From the NCBI GenBank assembly GCA_963678675.1, contig OY783197.1, positions 9,799,647 to 9,863,646 on the forward strand: a DNA stretch of 64,000 bases. Reading direction: 5' to 3'. Positions within the stretch are counted from its first letter, which is position 1. Each line of letters begins with the position of its first letter. The translations under genes and the position numbers were made by a program. The notes below the pieces were generated by a model that made no database searches, had not been told where the DNA came from, and was given only the letters and a program-made list of their open reading frames with translations. This DNA comes from Xiphydria camelus (Eukaryota; Arthropoda; Insecta; Hymenoptera; Xiphydriidae). Of the stretch, positions 42,670-54,090 are shown in pieces.

Positions 42670-44500
42670 ATATACATATTTCGGTAGAACTCTATGAAAA
42701 AGAGTTACAATTTTATCACAGAATATTCGTGAAAATTATAACTTGAGGGATTGGTAGGTACTATCTAAAAACTTACAATTTGTTGAATCAGAATCTTTAT
42801 TGAGTGGTTGAAAAAATTATTTTTAATGTGAATAAATAATTGCGTAAAGATAATGACATATTAGAAATCATGTTCATGAATTAAGAACGCAATATTTTAT
42901 GATTTTATAGCTTTTATGCTGTTATTCGTAGTTTAATTCAAATATTAGTCTTCCTACCATTTAAGCATTTACCAGTGTTTAAGATAGTTAAATAGTCAAA
43001 AATTACTTGGAGTCTCTGGACAGCCCTGTTTGGTAAATGTGTTATGAAAATTATGTTGGGCATCCGAGGGTTAAAACTTATTACGTTAGTTGATGAACAT
43101 AGGTAGGTGTCTATCAGAGATAAAGCATCTGCAGGTATACTGCCCAACTATAGAGAAAGACAGTAACTACTAACCAACAAATTTATGGAAAATCAACTTT
43201 AACTTTGATGCCTTTAGCCGAAGGGTTTCCAAGACAGATTACTAATAAAACCTAGCTTTAACGCTAAAAAAGGGTCTCCGAATTTAGTTTCAATAGACAA
43301 AAAAACAAATAAATGGCATATGAATTAATAAATACACATACTGCTTTGTCCCATTGATTTAAATCATGCTTCTTTATTCATATTTAAAAGTAGTAAGTGG
43401 CATATGCTGCTTTTTTGCGTTGTTTTTAAATTTACTACCTTTTTTCATTGCAAAATGTAATAAATATACAAACGAAAACAAAACACAGTTAATAAATAAT
43501 ACATCATTTTATGTAGAAGATTTTCTTTTATTACAGGTTTTTTTTAACAATTTCGGCGTTAATACTGGCAAATTTAACCAAAATTCGTTCCTGTTTTCGT
43601 CCATAAGTCCTAATCATTGTTTTATTATACCGTGCTTTTTTTCTTCAGTTGTCTCACATGGAATACTGTGGTAGGCTGGATCTGGAATTTCCTTTTTCTT
43701 GTATATGTCACCTCGTAGAAAATTAAGTATTTTAAACTCACTAGAATTTAGCTCAGACTTAACCTGTAAATCGAAAGAACCTCGACAGACCTTAAGGTAT
43801 TTCCTCTCCAAAACCACTTTTCTGTAAATTTATTTGAAATTTTGGTCAAATAGAGATTGAGGTATTCTGCACCTCCTCTAATTTTTTCAGATTTTTTTCA
43901 GGTGTAGTTTAATTGTTATTCATGTTTTTTGAAAGACACTTTTACACGCGTTCCCTGTACCCAAGCCGTAAAAATGACACATTTTCACCTTTTTATGGAA
44001 AATTGTTCTGTAAATATTTTTGAAAAACTAGAGAAATGGAGAGAAAAAATTAGAAATTTTGTAACAAAAACAGACATAAAGTTCAGGATTTATTAAAGGA
44101 CGATGGGCTTTCAAAGGTTCGAAAAAGTATTGAAATTCAATTGAGGTTGGGATGAGGAGTAGCGATGTGACAACACTGTACGATGTACGTTCATCGTCGC
44201 CACTCCGTTAATACGTTTCTTTAAATCGCTCGCTTTAATACATTTATTACCCTTGTATCTTAATCGTTTCAACATTTTTAATTTCGAAATAACGAATACT
44301 AACAAATACACTGGGTAACGACAAATTGTCATCGCATAACCTCACTATAATCACGGTGTTGACACATTCACTCGAGCTATTTTGCGTGTGTTTAGAGGTA
44401 CGTCCATGCATACAGTGAGCCTGTGTGAGAGTACAGTCTCTACTATATTTTTTTACTAGAACGCTGTATGTCGCCCTCTACTTATCTAAGTCCTCATGAC
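42670..44500. other. AT-rich interval, no gene recognised
   Basis: The longest frames (102 aa at 43366, low-complexity Phe/Leu-rich) do not look coding. No clear repeats. Confidence 0.4.
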
Positions 44501-44510
44501 CGAAACTTTT

Positions 44511-46042
44511 AGACTTGAATTACTCGAGGAAACACCTTAACTTGGTCAATATTGGATAAAAGTATTTTTTCGTTTTCGATTGTGTTTCTTTTGTGGGCAG
44601 AAGAAAAATCTTTAAAGTCATAAAAATCGTCAATATTCATCTTTTGTTGTAACCTTTCCACTGTTTGACTTTTGTATTGCTTGAACAAAGTTATTGAAAT
44701 CTTGTGTCCTTTTTTGATGCTTCAATGACAATTCTCTATAGTGATGTAGGGAATCGGCCGACATAAATCTATGTCCTGGCTCGAAATAGTTCACTAAGAT
44801 CGTTTCTGCAGCTATCTTAGAAGAATTGACAATATAGACGAGAAACGACATAAAGATCCAGTTTTTATTTTGCGCTGAACAATTGTCCAACCAGAATATA
44901 AAATGTTCGGCGTCACGGTTATGAAGTGTAAACTGAAAGAATGTGCTGATTAGTTCCTCTTTTCCCCGGCTACGAAAAGCTTTATGCCAAACAACTGCAA
45001 CGGGCAGAACCTTTTTGTTTTTTGTTCCAAGGGGTACAAATGTTTCGTTGTATGCAACAAGTCTTTTGTGTTAAAAAACTTTCTTAAAGTTTTCCATTCT
45101 AGGCAGCATTATTATTTTTTCCAAATCTGCCGAAACACAAATAGTGTTTGAATCATATTCAATAGCTGCATTTTTTTGGTATAAATGTCGCGTAGTTTTT
45201 GCGCGGTTTATATGATCTGACCATTTTTTTTCATGTGTCACATTCTGCATTAAGGTCTTCACGCTTATGGGGATGCAGGTCCATAATCTCACAGTGCTTG
45301 CACTCCTCGTTTCCAAGTTTAGTAAATCTAATATTTTCAGTAAACAGTATTTTTCGGTTAGCACGTTAAAAATCACTTTATAATTCTTGTGACGGTATCC
45401 AAGTGTCGCCAGATAATAGTATCTTATGTCATTAGGCGGAAATCCGAGGTTTTTCCAGACTGTGTTTAATTAGGTCGTAACACAGTCTTAAAAATCCAAG
45501 GATTTCAGCCGAATGACATAGGTATTCTATTTTTTCTCACGAATTCCCATTTCTCAAAACAAAACAAACAGAAGTATACACGGCTCATTGCACGTTGCGT
45601 TTATCAGTTTGGAAAAAGGACCCACTTCGGACTAAGTAATCTTTTAACAGCCTGCGGACTCCCGATCGGTGTCACGCGGGAAAAACGCCATCTTACGACC
45701 TAAAAATAGGCTAGAAAAGGCCTCGAAATAGGCATGAGTGAGGAAAAATTGTTTACAAACATCCACAAATTTTCCAGACTCTTGCAATAGTCTGTAGCAA
45801 AATGTCATGTTCCTTTGTGAATTTTCAGCTTTTGTCCTTCTCTTAACTGGCATCCGTGAACACGAATTCAGTACGAATTTTCGCTGATTATTCCAAGATA
45901 GTAGCCAATATTTTTGATGTATTGATTTCCGTTGATCAAGACCTATTAAATTATTGCACCCCTTTTTGTATGTCTCTTTGCAGGAATCTCGAAGTGGGTG
46001 CTTGTGTCTAGCTTTTAGTTTAGCTCTTTCTTTTCTGCTCAT
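44511..46042 (-). pseudogene. Decayed transposon-like gene, DUF7869-type protein
   Basis: In order on the minus strand: MSRKERAKLKARHKHPLRD and VKRRTKAENSQRNMTFCY (N-terminal part), INRAKTTRHLYQKNAAIEYDS, ADLEKIIMLPRMENFKKVF, a break, HKRLVAYNETFVPLGTKNKK, VAVVWHKAFRSRGKEELIST, LHNRDAEHFIFWLDNCSAQN, YFEPGHRFMSADSLHH, another break, DDFYDFKDFSSAHKR. This is the layout of a large family of uncharacterised insect proteins with the DNCSAQNKNW block (I think DUF7869, named from memory). Frameshifts near 45069 and 44645 and a gap near 45380-45640 show it is dead. The family spreads in many copies and resembles an RNase-H-fold transposase, which is inference. Confidence 0.7.
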
Positions 46043-46183
46043 GGTGTATTTTCATCTTTTAGTATTTCTTTTTACAGCATTTCTCTAATTTCCGACAAAG
46101 GCATGTCTTTATCCGAGCTTGCCTTCTCAGCTTCCACCGAGGCTTCCTGTGTTTCTTCATTGTCTGCTTCATTACTAAGAATA

Positions 46184-46480
46184 TCATCTTGACTTTGGGA
46201 TTGAACTTCTTTTTGCTAGCACTTTATAATTTATTTCTGTAAGAAGTGTAACATTATTTGGTATTTCAAACTCTCTTTCCTCGGTTCTTAAAGTCTTTAG
46301 TACATTAGGCTCTTCAAAATTGTTTGATTCACTTTGAAAATTTATCTCGTTTGTTAAAGTGTTTTGTTCACAAAGCTCTTTAAAATTATTTGATTCACTT
46401 TGAAAACCTATCTCGTTCGGCAAAGTATTTAGCATCACTACGTTAGGCTCTTCAAAATTGTTTGATACACTTTGAAAATA
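46184..46480 (-). repeat. Coding-type tandem repeat upstream of the decayed gene
   Basis: Three units of about 70 bases encode variants of NEINFQSESNNFEEPN. They lie 140 bases upstream of the gene at 46042, in the same direction, and may be its N-terminal repeats. Confidence 0.55.
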
Positions 46481-46528
46481 TATCTCACCTTCTAAAAGAG
46501 AGAGATTTTAGGTCTTTCGTGTTCTTCG

Positions 46529-47090
46529 ATGATTGTTGAATCTGATATGATTGAAGGATTTAGTCAGGAAAAAAAAGCGGCCGGGAAAAGCGGGTACTTT
46601 CCGGAGGATTGTTTAAAAGAACAATTCTATTTTGATAACCTGCTTACCGGTTTCACCATAATATACGATAATGTCATGTTTGAGAGCTTCTCCAATAATA
46701 CTCGTATTAACAGGAGTTGTCATGTGTCTTGGATTGGTAGTTGTACTTTTTTTTCCAAATTTTGCCTTTTATAAGCCCCCTCTAACATAAGTTCAGTTCT
46801 TGTTAGCCTATGTTTAAAAAAAACGCTGTGTATAATATTATTTATAGGGTTACGGTACCGTATCTCATACCCTGTTACGGTGAACGGTTTTGATTGGTTA
46901 AAACGTGTCATGTAGGATAGACTTTTAGTTAAAAAAAAGCTTTTCGCCTAGTTCGTGTTTAGAAAAGTGAGGTTAAAGTAGTTAAATCAAATTGCTAATT
47001 GTGTTACAAAAGGCGTTTGTATATTATCGTTATTATTCCTTACCTTTTTCTATCCATTTTTTATTTTCTACGCAATACGACATAAAAATA
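46529..47090. other. Nothing recognised
   Basis: AT-rich, short frames only. Confidence 0.4.
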
Positions 47091-47099
47091 AATCAAAAG

Positions 47100-47196
47100 T
47101 TCGACTACAGTGCCGAACAACAACAACAACAACCGACGGCGGTTTGAAAGAAACTAAAACTTGAGCAGTTTGAGCTAGAGATGTGAAAGTATTGTG
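47100..47196. repeat. Copy of the 22070-22165 repeat, target of the next element
   Basis: It shares AGTGCCGAACAACAACAACA, CGACGGCGGTTTGAAAGAAA and GATGTGAAAGTATTGTGAC with 22075-22165. The uninterrupted copy reads on as TGACTAACAATAAG. Confidence 0.75.
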
Positions 47197-48602
47197 ACTA
47201 AGGGCCAGTTTTACCAAAGCCAAGTTATACCTAGAATAAGTATACCGAGGATAAATTTATACTCTTCTTTATACCTGGTATAAAGCGCAGGCGTTTTACC
47301 AGCTCCAAGTTTGCCTGGGATAACTATTCCAGGTATAAGCGTTGGCCATCTAAAATTATTTTTAGGTTGGTAGTAAGAAATACGTACTGCGCATGACATT
47401 TGGTCGTTTTGACCGCTGTTCCGGCGCGATAAATGAAATTCGGAGTTGTTATTCTCAGTATAACCTAACTTTTTGTTTTTGACGTCTTTATTCTTTCATG
47501 ACATAATTATAACCTGATCGTTGTGGTAAATTATTATTAATTTTGAAATAGTTGATTGATGTACCAGTTTTTTAATCATCATCTGATGATGACATTGACG
47601 TATTACCAAGAATCAGAAATCCAAAGAAAATACGTGCCCGGTAAATAAAAGATATCTATAACACAATATATTTATATTTTCGTAATAATAACTTTTATTT
47701 TCGAGTCGTCGATAAAAGCATCAGGTACAAAACACGTCCAAACATTCGATATCTCACCAACAAGAATGTGTTCAGTCTCAAAAAACTATAAGGGTCGTCA
47801 CACAATAATAGTAATTACAACGTAAAATTGCACCATTTGATCCAAATCTCGTATCGGACAAAATATATTCTAAAATCTATAAACTTTTAAATCGCTACAA
47901 CTTAAGATTTATCACGCGGTGACATTACTCTGAGATTACATAGAGCGGTACAATGTTATCGTTTTTTTAAGTATACGCGACCCTATCTAAAAAGTATACA
48001 AAGAGCGTTGTACGACTTGATGTCTAATGCCGAGGTATCTTACAAAAGTGTATCAATGCAAATCTAAATTTTTTTCATATTCTACATCGTACGACGGATG
48101 TATCACTTCTGCTCCTGAAAACTGCAATCACGCGAATTGAAGAAAGGTATAATGTCTACCTAGATAAATTTAAATGTTACTTATAGAAGACAATGCAATG
48201 GTAGATGACTTCTTTGGTTGATATTATTGGATACCGTTGAGATTCTCGCGATTAGAGACCCGCGTGCGTCAATTTTAAATTTAAACTTGCATTTTCTGAG
48301 TAAAAGAGCGAAGAGAGAAAACAAAATTTTCCCGCCGTTTCTATGAGCTTCTATCCTCCTATTAAAAAAGAACTATAATCTAAAATATGTGTCGTGCGAA
48401 ATTACCTCGCAGAGAAAGACTCATTTATAAAAAAAGAAGAGAGATCTATTAATTTTGATTCTCCAAAGCTCTGACTCAGATAAAATTATAATCATGATTC
48501 AATCTCACGCGTGGAAAGGAAGGCTACAATAGCCGTTCCTCGGAGCACCGTCCGACGCGATTGCTGCGACCCAGAGAACTTGAGTATCATCGAGTTCTTA
48601 AT

Positions 48603-49075
48603 CTAGAACGAATTATCAAACGTCAACGTCGCGGTGGAATTTCTACTGTCCGGCGATTGCATTGCGATATATCGTTTCCGTAAGATCTCTTGAAGGTCGT
48701 TGCAAGAGCTATTTTCTCGTTTGGCTCGCAAAGGTCTCCCACCCGGCGATCTGAAAAACACGTTTAAAAGCCCACTGTGAACAAAATCAATCTTTCGCAG
48801 CCACGACATTCTGACAATGCGAAACTCCTCTTTGTTCCTGGCGAATAAAAAGTTTACCGCGATAAAATTGTTTAATCGTACCTTGTGACGAGTTTCATTT
48901 TGACTTTGTTGATGTTTTTCAGTATGTCGCCCATTGATTTCTGGGAGATCAGGGGCGGTTTATGCCGATCGATGAACTTGTAGCCCTGTAAACTAGCTCT
49001 CCTCGCGATGTTAGGAGTCGTTGGAGGTTGCAGAGGTGGCGGCATATAATAATGACTAATTAAAAGTTTTAACAT
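48603..49075 (-). pseudogene. MTFR1/MTFR2-like (mitochondrial fission regulator) C-terminal exons, captured
   Basis: One exon ends at 48882 (donor AAG|GTACGA) and the next runs 48750-48603 (acceptor TTTTTCAG). The split codon AG|A joins LKNINKVKMKLVTR to SPGGRPLRAK. The reading is PPPLQPPTTPN, then FIDRHKPPLISQKSMGDIL, the RSPGGRP block, and NDLQEILRKRYIAMQSP to the stop. The proline stretch, the LK..N.VK.....RSPGG.P motif and the short amphipathic helix near the end match the C terminus of the MTFR family, which promotes mitochondrial division in animals. The N-terminal exons are missing. Upstream lies only Harbinger sequence, so it cannot be a normal transcript. The exons themselves carry no stop or frameshift. 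Confidence 0.68.
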
Positions 49076-49084
49076 TATGATAAA

Positions 49085-49293
49085 AACGATTACCTACAGT
49101 AATTAGCATTGATCCCGAAGCAAGAAATCTTAGTCGGCAATGATTTTGTTGCTGGCTGAATTGCTGCATTTCTTGGCGACCTCGAAGCAATGCGATGTCG
49201 TATTTGTCCCAATAATCTCTGACAGGTTTGTTTTTCCAAACGAAATCAAGTGAAGAATTCTACAACCATTGTATTCTTCGAAATAGTCAACTC
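49085..49293 (-). pseudogene. Harbinger transposase helical-domain fragment, two frameshifts
   Basis: Three frames must be joined: VDYFEEYNG; then FRLEKQTCQRLLGQIRHRIA to AIQPATKSL; then LRFLASGSMLITVG. This is the conserved N-terminal region of Harbinger transposases (RFLATGS-like block; compare RLAATLRFLATG in the intact enzyme at 6773-7213). It stops at a GTAATC donor-like site where the captured MTFR sequence begins. Confidence 0.72.
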
Positions 49294-49365
49294 TGGAATA
49301 GTTTTGTATTAGATATTGGTTATAAATTAGTAGGTATAGGTATCCTTTATTTACTTACCGGGCAC

Positions 49366-49465
49366 GTATTTTCCTAGGATTTCTCATTCTTTGTAAGACG
49401 TCAATTTCATCATCAGATGATGATTTGATAACTGGCACATCAATCAACTCTATTTCACAACTAAT
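49366..49465 (-). pseudogene. Transposase first exon, right arm (mirror at 47540-47640, + strand)
   Basis: It encodes ELIDVPVIKSSSDDEIDVLQ and RMRNPRKIRAR before a GTAAGT donor. The same exon, about 80% similar by eye, lies on the plus strand at 47540-47640 in the left arm. Confidence 0.6.
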
Positions 49466-49734
49466 AACAATTATTATGATTCTGTCACGGTTGTGATTCT
49501 GTCACGGAATAATAAAGACGCAAACAAAAAGTTAGGTTATCCCGAGGATAGCTAGCTTATCCAGCGCTGAAACTGCCGGATAAGCTATCCCTGCATTTAT
49601 TCCAAAGTTTATCCTATTCCAGACTTATACCATCGTGGTAAAACGCTTGCGTACAGGTTATTCTCAGTATAGCGCTATACGGCGTTTATACCGTGTTGGT
49701 AAAACCGGCCCTTACTCGTAAATAAATTTCCAGC

Positions 49735-50815
49735 ACAGAGCATCGATATTTTGCTGCAGCTATATTCTTCTGGGATATAAAAACCCTATATAATTCAGCC
49801 CTAACAAGTACAATCTTATCGAGCTTTACCTTATCGATGAGATCTTTCAACGTAATGATTCCGAAATGCTTCTATGCTATTTTGTAACATTTGCGAATTT
49901 ATCGAGAAATATATATTATGAGTAAAGGAATGTTTCTAACATACGGTAATGTTCACGAATATTGTAAAATATCGCAGGAATGTTATAGAAAAGTTGCTTG
50001 CAAAAACGTGCTTTGCGGGGTGTAAATGATGATATTTTGTAATTTCCATCGTTACACCAAAGGCAAAGAAGAGATGAAATAGAAGTGAGGTACATACATG
50101 TACACTTCACGTTTGACAGGTCGGTATATAAATTGAAACTTGTGATAGTATAATATGAAAGAGGAAAAACTTATATCGATAAAGAAAAATAATAATAAAT
50201 TAGTTACTCCATTATTGTAATCCAATAACATTGTGTATCACTTATTTTTCTGCCACGACTTTAATTGCTGATAGCGAAGAAAAATCAAATTTATTGGTTG
50301 ATCCATCCACTATCAACAATCAAAGTCGTGGCAGAAAAATAAGGGATATAATGGAATTGGATTACAATAATAGAGTAACTACTTTATTATTTTTTTTTCT
50401 TTATCTCGATATAAGTTTTTCCTCTTTCGTATTATACAATCACAAGTTTAAATTTATATACCGACCTGTCAAACGTGAAGTGTACATGTACCTCACTTCT
50501 CTTTCATCTCTTCTTCGCCTCTAGTGTAACGATGGATTACAAATATCACCATTTGCACCCCACAAAGCACGTTCTTGCAAGTAACTTTTCTGTAACATTC
50601 CTGCGATATTTTACAATATTCGTGAACACTACCGTATGTTAGAAATATATACTTCTCGATAAAAACGTTTCGGAATCATTATGTCGAAAAATCTCTCCGA
50701 TAAGGTATAGTCCGATAAGATTGTACTTGTTCGGGCTGAATTATATAGGGTTTTTATAATTATTTTAGGAAGTTCCAGAAGAATATAGATGCAGCAAAAT
50801 ATCGATGCTCTGCTA
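49735..50815. repeat. 1.08-kb near-perfect palindrome
   Basis: The arms start GAGCATCGATATTTTGCTGC and mirror at 50790-50812. They meet near 50300 around a TTTTTCTGCCACGACTTT block. Marks include GTTTGACAGGTCGGTATATA and TTACACCAAAGGCAAAGAAG. One arm is related to the repeats at 53105 and 54585. Open frames within it are inverted copies of each other, not genes. Confidence 0.75.
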
Positions 50816-50985
50816 GAAAGAGTAAGGAATAACCCTCGAAAGAATATTCAGGCTATGGCAAGAAAGGTTAGAATCAGAGGTTAGCAAGTCTACGGTTCGG
50901 ATGATATTAAAGGATATTCATCCATTTAAAGTGACGTACGTCCATGCACTCGAGACAGCAGATCCAGGTCGCCGAATGAACCAAA
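50815..50985 (+). pseudogene. Helix-turn-helix fragment of a Tc1/mariner-like transposase
   Basis: After the palindrome the frames give LERVRNNPRKNIQAMARKV, a break, then SKSTVRMILKDIHPFKVTY and ETADPGRRMN. This resembles the paired HTH and linker of insect IS630-type transposases (…STVxRILK…PYKxxxVQ…PDRRxxFC). There is one frameshift and no catalytic domain. Confidence 0.6.
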
Positions 50986-50989
50986 GCAG

Positions 50990-51620
50990 CAGGTTCTTCG
51001 AACAACAAGATGATGATCCCTCGTTCGAAAGAAACCCCCTCGAGTTCGCATACGATCTGTAACAGATTGTAAATAACACAAACAATTTAAAATATACTGA
51101 ACTAACTAAACGTAGAAACTAAGATTATATTAATCTAAGTTAACCAATTCTAATAATGACAGAATTAAGAAAAATTATATATTTCCTCTTTCGTATTATA
51201 CTACCAATTTATATACCGACCTGTCAAATGCAATGAATGCAAGTGGTTCTTGTTGGAACAACAAGTGGATGATCCCTCGTTGGAAAGAAACCTCCTCGGG
51301 TTCGCAAACGATCTGTAACAAATTGTAAATTACACAATTATATGCAGCATTTCACTTTTAAAATATACCGAACTTACTCAGCGTAAAAATTAAGAACCAA
51401 TTTATATACCGACCTGTCAAATGCAATGAATGCAACTAAGCAACTGGTTCTTGTTAGAACAACAAGTAGATGATCCCTCGTTCGAAAGAAACCTCCTCGG
51501 GTTTGCATACGATCTGTAACAAATTGTAAATTACATAATCATATGCAGCATTTCACCATTTAAAATATACCGAACTTACTCGAGCGTAGAAATTAAAAAA
51601 CTATATCTGAGTTAATCAAT
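50990..51620. repeat. Tandem repeat of about 205 bp, three units
   Basis: Units near 50985, 51235 and 51440 share AACAACAAGNNGATGATCCCTCG, AAACCTCCTCGGGTTYGCA and GATCTGTAACARATTGTAAAT. The last two also share TATATACCGACCTGTCAAATG. Confidence 0.65.
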
Positions 51621-51972
51621 TCTATTCTAATAATGACAGAATTATTAAGAATGATATATTTCCTCTCTCGTATTATCCCTGCTAAAAATTTAGGCAGAGA
51701 CGGGTAAACGTGCCCGGACATAGCCTACCTGTTTGTGCCCATATTTGGTTGGATTTCGGACAGAAACGGACACAAATATTTTCTCCGTATGTGTTCGTTT
51801 CTGCCCGTTTCTCTACGAGTGAGACAGTAAGCGGAACAATCAGACATGCTCGTTTCTGCACTTTTCTATCCGTGCATAGCTGTCCATTCCTGCCCGAATG
51901 TGCTCGTATCTACCTTGTTAGTCTGTCCATTTTTACCCGTATGTGTCTGTTTAATATGCCCGCTTCTATTTT

Positions 51973-52434
51973 ATGAAATTTTACAAAATGTATAATTTTT
52001 CAAAATACTTTATTTGTCTAATAATGTTGTCATATATACACTACAAAACTTATAACAAAGTGAGCACTTATACACTTATTACAATGTGTATTATTGAATA
52101 CTCGAGAATGATTCACAATAGCATTCCATACTCTATAGATTCATATACAAGAGCAACGAAAAGAAATGACAGTATTGTTAAGTTCGCAGACCATTCTTTC
52201 GGAAATTTGTATAAAATTGTAGTTTTTAACGACAGCTGTCAATTATTCGTTAAAAAAATCAATGTCGAACCATTCCAATATTGCAACATAATTTTCGAAA
52301 ACCTTATGTTAGCAAATAAAACAAACGAAATAAAACTAATTAGCCTTGGAGAAATCAAAACCACTTGTATCGTCATGGAAACGAGGGCCAAAAATTTTCT
52401 CACTGTACCAATTCCTACTCATAAAATACAATAA
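51973..52434 (+). CDS. Open frame of 153 aa inside the TA-flanked element, unrecognised
   Basis: It is the only long frame in the 2.9-kb element and lies just after its left motif array. The sequence shows a hydrophobic N-terminal stretch, then IVKFADHSFGNLYKIVVF, CQLFVKKINVEP and NEIKLISLGEIKTTCIVME. This distantly recalls the C-terminal beta-rich part of uncharacterised transposon proteins with a 'G.y..I..fi....' pattern. I cannot name it. It may be the last exon of a lost transposase gene. No splice-supported upstream exon was found. Confidence 0.4.
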   Translation: MKFYKMYNFSKYFICLIMLSYIHYKTYNKVSTYTLITMCIIEYSRMIHNSIPYSIDSYTRATKRNDSIVKFADHSFGNLYKIVVFNDSCQLFVKKINVEPFQYCNIIFENLMLANKTNEIKLISLGEIKTTCIVMETRAKNFLTVPIPTHKIQ

Positions 52435-53104
52435 AATATTATCATTTATGTAAGTAAGTATGTGTATGTACTACTGATCATGTAAATATATGTACATAAG
52501 TTAAATCAATGTTTCCATTACTTTTTTGCCACGAAAAATGTCCATCTCTGTAACAAAAATGGAACTTGTATAGATAGTAAATTGTTACCCTTTTTTAGTT
52601 TTGCGGGTGTATTCGAACGACACGTCTGATTGACAAGTAGACTTACTTATAATTTTCAAAGTATTATTTAAAAACTTTTCGATATGAACAATAATATAGG
52701 TACATTGAGGCGTGTCTGTCCGTACGTATAGTATCTTGTAGTCACAAACGGGCACCCGTGTGGAAATGTTCATTGGGGCCCAATTGGGCTGCCCAATTAC
52801 TAGTTGGGCGCCAATTGGGCAGTCCGATCAGTGCCCAATTGGGCTTTCGTTGGGCTTGTAACGCTCCGCCCAACCTATGCCCAATTTGGGCCGCCCAATT
52901 GGGCCCCAATTGGGCAACCCTATTTATGCCCAATCAACCTGAAATGTTACTTTTAATGAATAATAAGATTAATAATGAATAATAAGATTAATAATAATTA
53001 ATAAGATTTTATATTTTCGCATAAAATGTACAAAAGTAAAATATAAACGTATTCAAGCGGAACAATGATTGATACAAATCATACGCGCGGGTTTCCTTAG
53101 TTTT

Positions 53105-53462
53105 TCATAGTTTCCTTAGTTATTCCATTGCATCTCCTATTTTTCTGCCACGGCTTGTTGATGGAGAAGAAAAACCATTGACTCGTCCCGTGCTCGCATG
53201 ACGCTGAAAACAAAAAATAGAATATCCACAAAGATATATGTCCTTCATAGGCAATGAAAGTGAGGTTAGAATGGTCAGATAGAAAGTAACTTATCTGATG
53301 GCAATTCTTCTGAGATGCTGCCGTCTCCTTTCCTGCTCTTTATGTACAGGCATCCAGAGAAAAGTAGCACTGCATCCGTTCACTATCACGATTCACGATT
53401 ATTAAAAAAAAATACAAACGATTAGCAAACTACACGGAGCGTCTGTCACATTCACCACTATT
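53105..53462. repeat. Dispersed repeat (copy of 54740-55088)
   Basis: Shared words include CATCTCCTATTTTTCTGCCAC, CCCGTGCTCGCATGAC, AACTTATCTGATGGCAATTC and GGAGCGTCTGTYACATTCAC. Both copies end at TTCACCACTATT. Confidence 0.7.
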
Positions 53463-53467
53463 CGCCA

Positions 53468-53551
53468 GGGCCGTCCCGAAAAAAGGGGACGTTTTCAGTC
53501 TCTCTCCAGGGCCGTACTCTTTTCCCGGGACGGCCCTTGCGAATTTCTAAA
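53468..53551. mobile_element. 84-bp hairpin with CAGGGCCGTCCCG ends
   Basis: CAGGGCCGTCCCG at 53468 is mirrored by CGGGACGGCCCTTG at 53538. There is a third CAGGGCCGT in the loop. CAGGG ends suggest hAT, but no 8-bp duplication is visible. Confidence 0.55.
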
Positions 53552-53559
53552 CACAAAAA

Positions 53560-54090
53560 TAGCCGTAGCGCTTAAACTAAAATAGCTAGAAAAAAAAGTC
53601 ATAAAGCAAAGATTAGAATGTTATTATCTACAACTTGTATTAAGGTCATTTTGTCGAAAAAAAAATAATAATAAAATAATAAAAAAGGCTTTTCACACTA
53701 AAAAATCACACTACCCTCGTCGATTTGTTTGCGGCATAGGTAAAAATGGATAAGTGCCTTGGACTAAGTGATTAGGTACCAACTAAACGCTAATACTATA
53801 TCGTATCACCTGACCCAAATTTCAGTCACTAAAAGTTCGGAATAGATTTCAATTTTATTTATTCTGTAATAGAAAATGGCCAATTTATCATTATATGTAT
53901 CTTACTCCACTCAATTTGAAAAATGCTGTAAAGATTATTAAAAACGCAATTATCAAAGAATGAAATATAGGTATTATATATTTATTACCAATGTCATCAT
54001 AATAAGGTTAGTAAAGTTTTTGAGGCGATGCTATCAACATTAAAACATAAAAATTATACAATATTTCTTGCTAGGGTAGTAATTAGGTAC
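53560..54090. other. AT-rich middle of the nested element
   Basis: No gene. GGTACCAACTAAACGCTAATAC and ATCGTATCACCTGACCCAAATT (53776-53825) recur at 54174-54220, so the interior is partly duplicated. Confidence 0.5.

Larger units (their letters stand above)
47200..49713. mobile_element. 2.5-kb Harbinger-type composite carrying MTFR-like exons, ACT duplication
   Basis: The ends AAGGGCCAGTTTTACCAA and the mirrored AAGGGCCGGTTTTACCAA lie between ACT copies (47197-47199 and 49714-49716). The arms (47200-47665 and about 49335-49713) are inverted copies that both include a transposase-like first exon. The right arm continues into a decayed Harbinger helix domain. The middle, about 47670-49075, is unrelated to transposons and holds two coding exons and a long 3' flank of an MTFR-like host gene. 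A 3-bp duplication plus inverted arms show that the whole block moved or formed as a unit. Confidence 0.72.

Noticed and set aside
43366..43674. 102-aa Phe/Leu-rich frame
   Set aside because: Low complexity in AT-rich DNA, no homology that I recognise, no exon signals.
49085..49293. An apparent in-phase exon joining to the MTFR-like exon
   Set aside because: One frame (LLGQIRHRIASRSP…) joins the next exon in phase, which first suggested a longer MTFR N terminus. The combined frames match a Harbinger transposase helix domain instead, so the phase match is probably chance.
49916..50524. Mirror-image frames in the palindrome
   Set aside because: Both arise from the two arms of the same inverted repeat.
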